Below are positions 13,701 through 28,700 of a stretch of DNA of 64,000 bases, piece by piece; the first letter of the stretch is position 1; the number at the start of each line of letters is the position of its first letter. The notes beneath the pieces were generated by a model. That model ran no database searches. It had not been told where the DNA came from and saw nothing but the letters and a program-made list of their open reading frames with translations. The translations under genes and the position numbers were made by a program. The DNA lies in the NCBI GenBank assembly GCA_964035545.1, contig OZ037768.1:5385241-5449240 (forward strand). The letters are read 5' to 3'. Source of the stretch: Bugula neritina. Taxonomy: Eukaryota; Bryozoa; Gymnolaemata; Cheilostomatida; Bugulidae.

Positions 13701-16700
13701 TTTTTAGATAAAATTTGAAGCCACGGTTGGAAAGTCAGCGTTTGGAGATATTTCCCTGGACGATGTTCTAATTCAAGATAAGAGATGCAGTCGTAAGTTA
13801 TTGGGGACTTATTTTCAGATGTTTAGACAAAGCTGTAATATTTTCATACAGAAAATATAAAAAGTTGATACAAATAAAAGAAAATAATAAACGGTTTCCA
13901 ACTGTCTAACTTATTTATTTAAGCAGTTTTCTATGCTGAGAGCTGTTAGCTTTGTTAGTTTAGAGTATGAATATATGTGCGTTTTACTCAATCAGATACA
14001 GCAATTTGTTTATTATGGCGGGTATTATGATTTTTTACAGTAACACCAGCGAAGGCTACTGTCACAACACTGGCTCCAACAAGCACAACTATCAGGACGC
14101 CTTCTATCATCACTAAACCCCCAACTACAACTCCGGCTCCCCCAGGGAAGACCATCAACTGTAACTTTGACTCATCGCTTTGTGGCTGGGTGCAGGATCG
14201 TTCAGATAAGTTTGATTGGACGTCTATCAAGCAGAAGACGTTCACCAGTAACACAGGTAGAGAAGAAGTTTAAAAAGTGGAAAGCGTTTTATATAATTAA
14301 ATCTCAATTGTGTCCGGCTTTTCATCATTTAATAAATATTATTACCTTTCACCAATAATAGCTACAGCACTTTGAAAAATTATTTAAAGTTGAGGAAATT
14401 TTAATGTAATTTTAAATTGTAGTTCTTCAAAAATAATTTAATGTTTAGAAAAGACATTAAACACAAACGCAGGTATGGAAGAAGTTTTAAAGCAAAAGTG
14501 TTTTTGTAATTATCTCAACTGTGTCGTTGTTTAATAAATATTTTTACCAATAGCTAAGAAAGGGAAAATCTAATTTTTTTGAAATTGCAGTATTTTAAAA
14601 AGTAGCTTAATGTTTAGGAAATGTCTCGCTGACTTTTTATAGGCCCGTCAGCTGACCACACATCAGGTAAAGGCAGGTACTTGTATATAGAGACAAGCAG
14701 GCCGAGGAAATCTGGAGATACAGCAGTGTTAACCTACAAGTTCCCTTCACCAGTTAGCGTAGGTTGCTTCTCTCTCTACTATCACATGTACGGGTCTAAT
14801 GTCGGAAGTCTGGCTATCAGCTCAAAGGATTCTCAAGGTACAGTTACAAACTGGTGGGCTAAGAAAGGCTCACAAGGTGACAAGTGGACTAAGATGGCTG
14901 TTTCTATTACCAAACCCATCAGTACCGTGAGTATAGTACATTGTTTGTCTTTTCTTATGGCTGTACCACCTCAGTTACTTCAATACTATATATTATAAGT
15001 CAATTTGTTCAATATATATTAAATGAGCATGCATTATTTGTATTTAGCCTTGCTTTAACTGTAGATATTAATCACTGGGGTGGCTGGCGCAGGAATATTT
15101 GGTGATATCGCTATTGACGATGTTACTTTCACCTCCAAAGATTGCAGCTCTAGTGAGTTTTACTGATGAAGTGCACTTCATTTCTGCAAAGTTTTATATC
15201 ATTATATTTTCTACATAAATGCTCTCTGAGTTAGGATGAATGCTAAATGATGTCATTTATTTTCTGTAAAATAGACACTTGTAAATGAAATAATAAGTAT
15301 ATATATGTTTGTAAAGTCTGTTACCATTTCTGTAAGAAAAACTAAATTAAACAATATTAATTTAAATTGAAATTAACGACCATTATCATTAGATAAATTA
15401 TAGATACTATGTGAAGTTATGCACTGTAAACTTTTACATGTATAATCATAACATACTTACCATGCTCTACACCACAGCAGTTATACAGTGTATTTTACTT
15501 TAGACAGCGTGTCCATTGTTCCAGCTATTTAAATTAAACACTTTATTTTAACTACTTTTGGATTCTCATATAGTTCCAGCAGCTGGATTGCTTACTGATG
15601 TCAAAAAGCTGTCATGTCCATTTGACACCAACCTATGTGGGTGGCAGGTGTCATCTCAAGCTGGTGCCCCAACCTTCAAACTTGTTAAGCCAAGTAAAGA
15701 CAAAACTTTGGGTCCTTCAACTGATTTCAACACCAGAAATCAGCAAGGTGTGTGAATTTACACTGTCTGTCTTTGCTCTTTTTCATCGAATTAAATGCAG
15801 AAAAAATCTTTTCACAAACTTTGACAACTAAAGTTTCTAGTCAGTAAAATTTAAATGAAAAATGATGAAATGTCTTTTAGTTACAAGTGAATGCTGTGCC
15901 ATGCCTCAGTTCATAGCTGAGTTTCCATTGACAAATTAATATATGTAGGAGGATACCTGGGCCTCCCGCAATCGACTACCAAGCAATCATCATCTCTGCT
16001 AGTGTCTCCACCAATTGTTGTGCCTAAAACTCCGCTATGCCTTACATTTGCGTACTCTACTCTGGGAAACAAGGTAGATGCCAATGGCTTTGTTGGTGTA
16101 TATATAAGAAAAGCGGGCACTACTGGTACAGCCCCCTCCAACCTTCGCCTGGCATACAATGTACCCAATGGCTGGAACTTGGAACAGGTCACTCTCAGGT
16201 TAGTCTCTGGGATTTACTAACAACATTCTGTAAGCATTATAAGGAACAGCCATGGTCTAGGGGTTAAAGTGCTTGGCTTAATAAATGTGAAGTCATGGGT
16301 TTGAACCCCAGTAAAGGCCATTGGTGATGTTAGGCAGAGCACCCAGTCATCATTGCTCCTGTGCCACATATGAATAAGTCTTTAGCCCGCTTTAAGAAAC
16401 CCTTTCTATCAGGGTTTCTTACAGGGATGGCGACTATAAATTTTCGCGAGAGAGTTTTTTCTGTAAGCATTATACAAACTTATAATCCCAGGAAGTAGTT
16501 TGTTGTAAAAGTTTTTAAGTTGTAGAGTGCTCTGCAAGAAAAAATATAAATGTTTTTTATTATAGCGATTTCGCAGTTACAAGTTCTACTCTTATGCTGG
16601 TGTTTGTTACTGCCAAGTCTCAACTAGTTAGTTGCACTCATCACTATTACTTTTAGGCCGAAAGAGAATTTTGAGATTGTAATAGAGGGGAAGAGAAACT

Positions 16701-19700
16701 CTGGTAAAGGGCAAATAGCGATAGACGATGTCAAAGTACGGACAGGAAGCTGCCCGGACCGTGGCAGTAACAACTTTGAGTCGTCTTTCAACACATTTCA
16801 AAATCTGTTGACTCAGGGAGCTGACAGGTTTGACTGGATTATTCGACGGGGAAACACACCTTCAACTGGGACAGGACCCAATGCTGATCACACATTGAAT
16901 AATGCTAAAGGTAAAAAAGTTCCCTACTCATTTTAGCATCTGAATCTATATGAATAATAAATTAAATTAAATGAACATTGAAAAGGAGGGGTTATTCACT
17001 AAAATTAGGGTAGCATTGTCTATTATGTTGTACCAGCTGATCGAGGAAAAAATCATGTGGTATGGCAGTTCAATCCCCTTGCGGTGTAAATATAATTGTT
17101 AAATTTTACTTTCCTTATAAATAAGTGAGCAGTCGAGGTGTAATTAGAGGTTAGAGAGCTAACCTAGTAAATGCACAAGTTCAGTGGTTGAAGGCCAAAC
17201 ACCAGCGGTGATGTTAGGGAGAGCATCCATCATAATTGTTCCCGTCCCACATACGAATAAGTCCTTACCTCGATTTAAAAAAAACATTCCATCAGGTGTT
17301 CTCACAGGGATAGTGATGGTTTTTTTATAAATAAAGAATGACATGGCATACATTGAACCTAGTTCTACTGAACACTCTTTATTTACAGGATCTTATGCAT
17401 TTATTGAGACTAGTACTCCTAGAAAAAGGGGAGATAATGCTATACTATTATCTCCTGTCATGAAAGAAAGCAGACCTATCAATCAATGCTTACAGTTTTG
17501 GTATCATATGTATGGTACCAGTGTTGGGGCACTGCAGGTAAAGTATCACATACAACCATAATTGTGTATTTCAGTTAATAATTTACTTGCGCAAAAACAT
17601 GTTTTATTATTAAAATCTTACTCAAGTATATAGTAAAATATTACCTATACTCTATGTGTTATTAATTATAAAATACTTGCTCTATATAGAAATAAAGACA
17701 TGTTCCAGTTAAAAATTTTGTTAGTAGTGAAATTGCTTTTTAGTATAAAACATTTTGTTGCATTCATTTCCAGTAAAACTTATCCCGTATTTTTAGGTCA
17801 AATATAGTGTCCAATCAGCATCAACTGGTCCTTTCAACTTCAAAGAAAGCATTGTATGGAAGCTGACTGGAAACCAGAAGAATAGCTGGAAGTTTGCCAA
17901 TATTCCATTTAATGCCAAGGGCTTGCAATATCAGGTACTGCATTGGTAACACTACATTAATCAAAGTTTTAAATCATTGGCTACATTTTTATGCACTGTA
18001 AAAATATGAGAATTTTTATGATGTATGTGAGGTTTGATAATGTTCTTTTATTGTGAATTAGTTCAAGTTTGAAGGAGTGGTTGGAACTGGGATTAAAGGT
18101 GACGTAGCTTTAGACGACATCGTCATTAGAGACAGATCCTGTTCACTGACACCTGTTCAAGCAAACCCCTATCTAGGTTTGACCACTAGGGCCCCGACAA
18201 CTGTCACTACTTCACCTACTACCACCACACTTTCACCATCCGGTTCGTTAACATATATCTTTATTACTATAATATAGTTTTTATGCATGGCTTGTAAATA
18301 TATGCATACGTACACATTGTTGTAATGTTTTCAGATGCAATATATTATAGCTTCTAGTTTAAATATATACTCTATAATATATTACAGCTGGTGATGTGAA
18401 TAAATACTGTAATATATTGTAGCTCCTAGTGTCATAGACTGCAACTTTGAAAAATCTCAATGCGGTTGGAAGCAGACAGACAAATCAACAAACACTCGAC
18501 CAAAGTTGCCATGGAAGAGGTACAGAGGATCAACTGGTACCAGGTTGACTGGCCCGGCCAAGGATCACACAACAGGAAGTTAGTCACCAACTAAACAACT
18601 AATGAATGTTTGACTCTACAGCACATGTGTGAATTGGTTGTCAGCAGTGCATTTTTGTTACGAATTAGACATTGTTGTAAGTTTGAAAACCACTCTGTAT
18701 AAAATTCTGGTTTTTTTTCTAGAGGGATACTACATGTACATAGAAACGTCACAGGGAGTGGCAAATAGTAAAGCACATCTGCAATCACCAGCCATAACTC
18801 CTTCTGGGCCACAATGCCTTAGGTTTTGGTATCACATGTATGGTAGAGATATTGGCACACTTAATGTTTACGCAAAGACCACGACACTGAAAAATCCTCT
18901 TTGGTCAAAATCGGGCACCAAGGGATCTGTGTGGCTTTCTGCCAAAGTCGACATTGATTCCAAATCTAAATATACTGTAAGTGTAGTCAGCAATTTAGTT
19001 TGCGTGGAGAGGAATTAAATGTTATTATTCTTTATTACTTCATCACTGTGGTGTGCCTATACGATGCTGGGAATAAGAAATTTAATATATATTTTTAAGA
19101 TAATGAGATGATCTTGAATTCTGATTATTTAATCGCCTTTTGGTCCAAGTTTTGTGTTATGGTATATTGTTTTGAGTGTCCTTTGCATAAGCAAGATAGA
19201 TAAATTTTAAAAGCATGAAAGAATAATTAAAATTTTACTTTTACTACATGCAATGTCAGCCACAACTACCTTAACCTGTTACTATTGATTGCAGGTTGTG
19301 TTTGAAGCTAGTAAACGTAATAGTTTCCGAGGTGACATATCTATTGATGATGTGACGCTGAGAGACGGACCATGTGACCCACCTATTACTACAGCTAGTC
19401 CCGGAGCAGTCACGCTTGCTCCTAATCGTGTCACATTCTCTAAATGCTCTTTCCAAACAGGCTTGTGCGGTTTTACGCAGCTAAAGACTGACAAATTTGA
19501 CTGGACACGAAAGAAGGGAGCCACTTCTTCTAAATCTACTGGTCCTTCCAAAGATCATACCACAGGATCTGCTGCTGGTAATCTAGGACTAGTTCAACTC
19601 GTATAAATATTTACACTTTTTAAAGATGATTTTAGGCTTTAGATTACTTGTCAATATTTTATTCTGAGTTAAATTTTTGAAAAGAAATGCTTTATTTAAA

Positions 19701-22700
19701 AAAAGGTTTTTGCTCGAAACATAGTTTGTGTTTTTTTAATAATGGATGGAAATTTTACATGGAGATATTTTAAAATTAAAGAAGCTATTTTTTATATGTT
19801 TACTGAAATGACTATCAACTTGAAACTAAATTAAGTAGAGGGTCAATTCAATTACTTTCACAAACGTGAAACTCATTTGGCCATCTTTTGATTTTTGTCG
19901 GTTAAAAACACACATATTTATAGGTTACTACATGTACATTGAGACATCATCTCCAAGAAGGCCCAAGGACAATGCTGTGTTACTCACACCTGTTCTGGCT
20001 GGCTCCCCATCTTCCAGATGTCTCACATTCTGGTATCACATGTATGGTAACAATATTGGAAAACTTCAGGTTGCGGTGAGTATGCTAGTAGACTGATAGT
20101 AGACTGATATTATTGTTATTGTCTATTCCTATTTAAGGCCCATCGTGTTGCTAACTAGTCGTTAGGCTAAGAACTTAAAACTCATGTGGGTTTATAGTCA
20201 CCATCCCTGTTCGAACCATGATGGAGAGTGTTTTTAAGCGAGCTAAAAACTATATGCCAAAAACATTAGTTTAAAATAATATTTCTGGTTCTCATTCAAA
20301 CCAACTGCATAGCAAACATAAATTTTATTGAACAAATTCTCATCACTAACAGAGTCAACCAAAATAGTGTAGATACCAATAACACTTTTATTTTTATTAA
20401 CTTTTTCCTTATATTGTTTATTTGCAGATGTACAGAAAACAAGCATTGTCACCCGCTATTTTCACTAAATCTGGTAACCTTGGTGATAAGTGGATCTTAG
20501 GAGAGGTTAATGTGGATGTTCCGGGTGATGCTTTCCAACTGGCATTTATTGGTATAAGAGGAAATAATATTCAAGGAGATATCGCCATTGACGACGTTAT
20601 GCTAAAAACAGGGTAATGATAAAGATATTGTGTTGGAAAAGTAGTTTTTTTCTACTATGAGTTTTAACTTCAAATTATTTTTATTAATGAAATTACAATT
20701 TAACGGAGAGCTACATTTTAACTAAAATTATAATTACATAAAAATATAGTGCAATGTGATTGTAATCATATTAGTTTTTTAAGTTTTTTCATGTAATAAA
20801 ACAATTTTGTATAGATCATGTGACAAACCCGCTACCTGCCAATTTGAGAATGGACTTTGCCAATGGACAAATGAGAGAAAGCTGGATGATTTTGATTGGT
20901 TGAGCTTTTCTGGATCTACACCGTCTAGAGGTACAGGGCCTGGAGCTGACCACACTCTCGGTACAGCCAAGGGTAAGGTCTTTCTAATTGGATAGTATCA
21001 AACGATTTGCTTTAGCGCTGCTGAATGCTTTTGCAAAATTAATTTTATAAACATTAAAGTATTGATTCTGGTAGATAAATTTTTATATAAGCGCATGAAA
21101 CAAACTCAAAAGTTTTCTTTTTATAATAGTTGATTATGTTGGTAATTAGTTGTGGTTCATGATTTTATTTTTTGATCATTTTTCAAATATTATATTTGAC
21201 TTACTGCAACTAGCATGTTTAAGCGTGTTTTAATTCGAATAATTTTTATGTTTTCTTTGAATTTATTACAGGAAGGTACATGTATATAGAAGCTTCACTG
21301 CAAGGATCTAAAGCCGCTACAGCTTGGCTACTTAGTGAGCCTCTTTCAACGACAACGAACCAGTGTTTCAGGTGTGTTATGACTCATCTTCTATTAGCAT
21401 AGGTGTTAGTCATTGTACTCGCAGTATACTGGAGTATAGGTGACTCATTGTACTGGCAGTATGCTGGAGTATAGGTGACTGTGACTAAACTTCTACTAAC
21501 AGTATAAGCAATTTCATTCTTTTTGGTTATAATAAACATCTAAAGAAAAGGTTCATAAGGTGCAATAATTTAGATGAAACGGTTAGAAATTTGTAAATAA
21601 TTGCAGAATGCCAAATTAGGTTTTTATCAGAATTTTTTCATGGCAAAATGTTGATCACATGCAATTGTACATTTGAAATGTTTGCATTATATTTATATTC
21701 AAATATATTTATTAACTATTCATTGCTAGCTATTGCTATATTTATTGTACACATGTAATAGTACGCAATGTATTCAATAGTATAGTATGGTTATGTAATC
21801 TAATGCGTCTTTTTCTTTCTCTATGGCAGGTTCTGGTATCACATGAATGGCAGACATATTGGAGATCTGTCTGTGGCTATTCGCACGTCAGATGGTGTCA
21901 GCAGAACCATCTGGTCTCTGTCAGCAGACCAGGGAGATAAGTGGCTACAGGCTCAAGTACCACTTCCTGCTTTCACCAAGTCATCTAAGAACTACAGGGT
22001 GAGGTGGCAGTCCATAGTTGGTGCTTAATAACAGATGTAGTTAGTGATTGTATGTAGTTAGTGATTGTATGTAGATTATACACAGGCAGTGTTGTTGGAA
22101 GTTATATTCTCTTTTGTATTGCAAAAAATAGTGTAAACGATTACCTTTGGTATTATTGTTACCTAAATGCAAAGTAATGTGAAACCAAAATTTCAATAAA
22201 GTTGTAATTAAAATTAAAAAGCTATAAGTTCAAGTAATAAAAGAATATTTATTGGCTCTAATATCTGTCCACAACTGAAAGTTGTCCGCGCATGTCAACC
22301 TGACACAGCTTGCTGACGACCCGTTAAATTTTCAATTGTAGATTGTTTTGATTGGCACCAAATCTTCACTTGGCAATTCTGGAGACATTTCTATAGACGA
22401 CACATCTTTGACAGCTGAAACATGTGGATATATTCCAGCCACTTCTAAATTCACCATACCAACACTAGCGCCCTCTACTGTCTCACCTACTACCTCTGGT
22501 TAGTATATAATATATACCAACACTAGCGCCCTCTACTGTCTCACCTACCTCCATCCACTTTCTTATGTGTTAAAATTTTTAAATGTAGCATTTTCTATTC
22601 TTTTTTTTAAATCTTATGATTAGGGTGTAAACAAGCGATCACATTCTGATTATTATTCTACTTCTAACAACATACATATGTTGAGAACTACTATTGCTAA

Positions 22701-25700
22701 TAGTAGCTTTAAAGATTTTCACCTAAACTAACTAGTGTTATTATTATCATCTTGGAATAGATGAACATTCTGTAAAATTCATTTTCTTTCTACTTTGTTT
22801 TTATGTTTAGCCTTCTTGTAATTTCTTTGTTTTTAGCTCCTGGATTGTTTCAATGTAACTTTGATACCGACATTTGTGGCTGGGCTCAGTCTAAAAGTGA
22901 TAACTTTGATTGGAAGCGGCAATCCGGCAAGACGGGCTCCGTTAACACTGGCCCTGACTCAGATCACACATCTGGAGGTAGTTACTGAGACTAGGATAAC
23001 ATTGGAGTTTCACTGCCATTACTTTTGCACCTTAGAATAAATCACAAAGTTTACATCCTAGTTGTTTAGTACTTCTGATATTTTACTCTACAAACAAAAT
23101 TAATGTTTTTATAGCAGCTAAAATTAGTCATAATTCTAAAAATATTCTGGAAAAGTGTTGAGATACTAATGATTACTATGTGTATATCAAGGTGGGTATT
23201 ACTTATACATTGAGTCAAGTAGACCAAGGAAAGCAGGGGATGTTGCGCGACTTATTTCACCACCTATTCAAGTCACTGGTGGTGGCTCCACGCAATGCTT
23301 TACCATGTGGTAAGTAAAGAACTGGTTTCATTTCTTCCACATGCCCCTACTCTGTCTACTTTGAAATGTAATATCTCCTAGGCGTATATATTATGTGAGT
23401 TTATTTTTTAAATTGCTGTTTACTACTGATGACTGCAATAAACAATGTAAATATCTAGTGTGCCCTCAAATTAGAGTTAAAACGTCTGACAAAATGTATT
23501 AACAAAAACATCCAATCACAGTTGCAGCCGATAAAGCAGTGTTTCATGTAGTGTTGAAAATGCAATGGTCCCTGTGATGTAATGGTTGGAGCGCCTGCAT
23601 GTAAGCTGGGGGTCTCCAGTTCGAATCTCAGTGGGGAGAAAACTTCTATATCTCAATGATGTCTAACAACCTAGTCTATTTCCACTATGTGTGTAGGTAT
23701 CATATGTACGGTGCTCACGTCGATCAGCTAAACGTTTATGTGAAGAATAAACCTTCACTCGGCTCACCACTGTTCAGTATTGGTGGGACTCAGGGTAATC
23801 AGTGGAATGAAATTGATTTGGATATTACCTCCCCTGTCACCTATCAGGTATTTATGCGTACTTTATATTTCAATTATAATTCCAGATTTCAATGTGAATA
23901 CAAATACTTCTACTTATTAGCTAGTTTTAAATACTCCTCATTTGTGGAATGCCATATGCCTCACTATGCTTATTCATTAAAATACTTTAAACTGTGTTCC
24001 ACTACTATGATTGGCTCAACATGCGCATTATGTAAAGGTTTAGTGCTATAAAACTACGTTGTTGAAAAATGTTACTCAGCATTTAATTTAAAGACATAAA
24101 AGCAGTTTTAAAGAGTGAATTTGATTATAGATACTTGTTGACTAAATGTGATTTCAACATAAATAAGACATGAAAGTTGGTAGTAAGTAATGACCTTTAT
24201 TGGGGTACATTAATGAGTTTTGATATACTAGAAGTTTCTGTGTGAGGTGTACTATCCATTATGCCTCGTATCATACATTGCAGATTGTGATTGAAGCCAC
24301 TGTAGGTACAGGATTTTTGGGTGACATTTCTATAGATGACTTGTCCTTGACCCAGGGACCATGTGCTAGTGAGTAGGCATTGCATTATGGGTATTATGCC
24401 AGTAGTACTCCGCAGAGCCTAATACCTAATTTCTCATGTTTTTTCTTCACCAAAGCAAATAATTTTTTTACAATAAATTTAAAATAATGTAGTTCAAAAA
24501 AATAGAATTCATTTGCCATCATATATATTGAAGTTTATGCTTTTTGAAATTTTAATTTTCTTTATTACACATTCTTAATAATTGTGCTATTCAAGTATAT
24601 TGACTTTTCCAATCTCTCTTGCATCTAAGTTAAAGCGATTAGTGGTTAAAGGTAGTTTTTTACACTGTTAAGTTATATAGTAATATATTTTTGTAGGCCG
24701 TAGTTCTAAATTCACAATTTGTTGCAGTATGGTTATTTGTATGACATATAATCTCTTCTGTACAGGAGCTGTCGATGCTAAAGGGTTGCCTCCTCTTTGT
24801 AATTTTGAGTCTGACATCTGTGGTTACTCACAAGATACAACTGACCAGTTTGACTGGACTCTGAGTAGTAACACCAATGTGGGGCCGGCTGCTGATCGCA
24901 CCTTGAAAACTGCAGCTGGTATATACAAAATCTCTCATAACAATTGTTTTATGATTAATAGAATTCTTATATATATAACCTTTAGGTATAAAAATTGTTT
25001 TTATAATCTATTAAATATATTTATCAGGTTGATTATTTTAGAGTTATCTCCTTTTTAATAATAATTCACTAGCAGTTTATAAATTTATTTTTTTAGTTTC
25101 TGAGCTTTGAATTTAAAAACTAATTGTCTTCTAAACTTTAAGTATGCTCCTTTCACACAACTACTTATATTATCTGCTTTTTATTTGCTCCAGGAAAGTA
25201 CATGGTGATAGTGCCAGGTGCAAAAGGTTTGAAACAGGGGGACAAGGCCTCCCTGCTGACCCCTGTATACACTACTACTCAAAAGCTGGACATGTGCGTG
25301 AAGTTCTGGTATCACATGGAGGGTGTGGACATGGGCACGTTAAATGTTTACGTAAAGTCAGATAAGCTCTCTGGTTGGGGGTCTCCTGCATTTACAGCTT
25401 CAGGTAAAGTTTCTATACTAAGATTTTGCTTATGTTATATTAGCATTATTTAAATTATGAGCTATACCAAGTATTTGAATATTATAAAATAAGCTGAATG
25501 TAATACAATCATTGGTTTGTATAAACTGTTTAACCACACAGTTTTTTAAAACAGTTTGAATTGTATGGTTTCATATACTGATGCAGGTGACCAAGGTACA
25601 GAATGGCTGAAGGGCACTGTGTCTATATCTACTTCCTCTGTATATCAATTGAAGTTTGAGGCGGTGAGAGGCAGCTCCTACCTCAGTGAAATAGCCTTAG

Positions 25701-28700
25701 ATCAAATCAGATTCGTCAGTTCAGGAGTTTGTTTACCCGAAGGTAATAACTCATCTTCTGTTGTGATGCTTTAAATCAAATGCAAGCCTCTAAATTATTA
25801 GTTATCTTAGTTAGCTTTACAGTATATCTTAGTTTCAGATACATTTATATAACAATGCTGACAGTATTTGCAAAATACTGTCAGCAAAATAGGCATTAAT
25901 ACAAACAAAATAATTTTGTTTGTTTAATGCCTATGAAGGTCACATAAATGTAGGCTGGGGGGAGCGAATCCAACCCTGAGACTGCCTGTTGGACAGCCCT
26001 GATAATATGATAATGCTGACAGTATTTGCATGTTAATATTGCTTGTTACTTGTACGTCAGGTGATTGTGACTTTGAGAGGTCAGCTCTGTGCTCCTGGCA
26101 CAACATAGTCCTGGGAGATGATTTTGATTGGAAGAAGCAGTCTGGTCAGACAAGCAGTCAGAGAACTGGTCCATCAGTTGATCACACCACGAATAGCACC
26201 GCAGGTAATTATCATTAACAAACTTACCTACTGTTTGCGTCTCAGACTGATTGTGTTTACAGCTTTATATTTGCCTTCACTGTTGATACTTATCGTACTC
26301 GCTAGGCACTTACATGTTCATCGAGGCGAGTAAACCACAGAAACCTGGAGATGTGGCATCATTTTACAGTGCCACGCTGCCCGGAGGCACCCAGATGTGT
26401 CTCAGCTTCTTCTATCACATGTATGGGGATGATATCGGCACCCTGAAAGTACAGGTGTGTAGAGTGGTAAAACACTTTCTTGTTCTAGTTTTAAATACAA
26501 CTGCATTTTTATTGGCTGCTTTATTTATAAGTGCAAAAAATATATATTCATTTTGCCGACTCAATTGGTTGACGTCTGTTGTAGGTGCGACCTGTTGGCA
26601 ACTCAGTGCCTAATGAGCCAATATGGCAGCTGACTGGGTCACAGGGCAACAGCTGGCAGTCTGCGAGTGTGCCAGTCTTCAATACCAGTAACTTCAATGT
26701 AAGTAATTATTGCATTACCATTTTGTTTTGTTCAGTCATTTTGTTTAAAGACTTCTGTATAAGTTTGTAGTTGATTATTTATACAAAATACATGTGGTAT
26801 ATAAGGAATTATGCAACTAACAATGTGCAAATTATTTCAACTCATAGAAAAGATTATTTTATAATTGACAACAATTCTGTCTCATGATGGCATGGCCATG
26901 CTGTAATACTGTTCTACTATGATGGGGCAGGTGGTGATTAGTGGAGTAACAGGAGGCGGTTTTAAAGGAGACATTGCTATAGATGATCTCTCTATTAGCC
27001 GTGGAAGTTCCTGTGTCATCTTTCCCTCCAAGGCTGATTATGCTGCCAATTTACTTACCACGACTACGTCATTGCCTACTACTCAGTTTATAACAGCAGC
27101 GCCTCGTAAGTATGGCATCTCTATGTACAGGTGCTGAGTGTATTGAAAGCTATGCCTAACACTGCTATTAGCTGAATAATCTACTTGGTTTGGTTGTCTT
27201 GTAAGATATTCTTATGAGGAGTACAGCCTGGACAACCTATGCCATTATGTTTATAACTTTCAACTTTATTTAAGCTTTAGTTTTAGTTGGCATTTAAAAA
27301 AGCATTTATGATTATTTTTACATAACCTGACCATGGCAAAGATTCAGTTTTATAAACTCATCTCTATATTCTGCTACACTTGAGAATTGGAACTTCTCTA
27401 GTTACTTGTTTAGGCTATTTCATGCTAATTGTTGCTACAATTGTTTGAATTTGCAGCTGCCGGGTCTAAATGTTCATTTGATACTGGTTACTGCGCATGG
27501 AGCAGCGATTCTAAGTCTGACTTTGTATGGCCACGGCAGAAAGGAGCAGCCAGTTCTGGAGATCTGGCAAGCGACCACAGTATTTCTGGAAGTATGTTAT
27601 TATCACTTGAATGGCTCTTGTCAGAAGCTATTGTGCCAGAACTAGACATTGTAAAAGTTAATTTCTGTTAATAATTTCATTGTTTAGCTGTGTTGTGTTT
27701 TAAACATTAGGTGACCTCATATTCCTTAAGTTATTTGTGTAAAATAATTTACAATCCAAACGTTAGTATTTATATTAAATTAATGTGAACTTCTTTACCA
27801 GATGGTTATTACTTGGTTGTACAAAATGGCCCACCAAGAAAGCCCGGACAGAAGACAAGGATAGTATCAACTAAATTGCCAGGAAATCTTGGCACAGCGT
27901 GTATCTCTTTCTGGTATCACATGTGGAATGTCCAAGATGGAGAACTTAACCTCTATTTCCGTAAAGTATGTTTGTACTGTCTGCATTTATGTGTAGCATA
28001 GTTGAGCTGATCAGGCTGGCATGTTGGTTGTTGGCACACCTTGTTTTAATTTACTTATATGATTTTGTTTTTAAAATTTCTTTTTGCCGAAACAAAATGT
28101 GTTTATCTTCTAAAATGGTCAATCAATATACAACACCATTTCTGTTATTGTACAAATATATTACTAGGGTCTAACTGACGGAGCTGCGGTCTGGAGAAGA
28201 GTGTCTAGTCAGGGATTGCTATGGTGGAACGCTCAGGTCACCTTGACCTCTGACCCTACCAGTCCAGTGACTAATGTAGTTCTGGAAGGCGTGGTTGGTA
28301 AAGGAGACAAAGGAGATCTGGTTGTGGATGATATAGACATCACCTCCGGAGCCTGCAGTAAGCACTTTAGCCAACACTTTCTAAGCTAATGTGAACAAAA
28401 CCCGCTTAATATTTCTTATCTACAACTAAGTGTGTTGCATTGAAAGTAATACTTTAATGCAAAGCATGCTTAGAATTAGAATTTATACGACATTTAATTA
28501 ATTGACGCAGCTTTTTTTCTTCCTATTTTATTGCTTTTAATTAACTATAGATGCTTAAAGCTGCGATGTTTTGCTATCAAAATTTTTTTTATCTACCTGT
28601 GAATTGTTTTTGTACAATGTTATGTCCTATATATTGTCTATCAATTTATGTTAGATCCCGCAGCTTTAATTGGAGACTGTGACTTTGAAGACCCGACTTC

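Noticed and set aside
19330-19350. RGD tripeptides in several domains (MAM12, 27, 31, 32), which could suggest integrin binding.
   Set aside because: They arise where the conserved GDIAIDDI strand happens to be preceded by Arg. The position is part of the MAM core fold in all copies, so an integrin motif is not supported.
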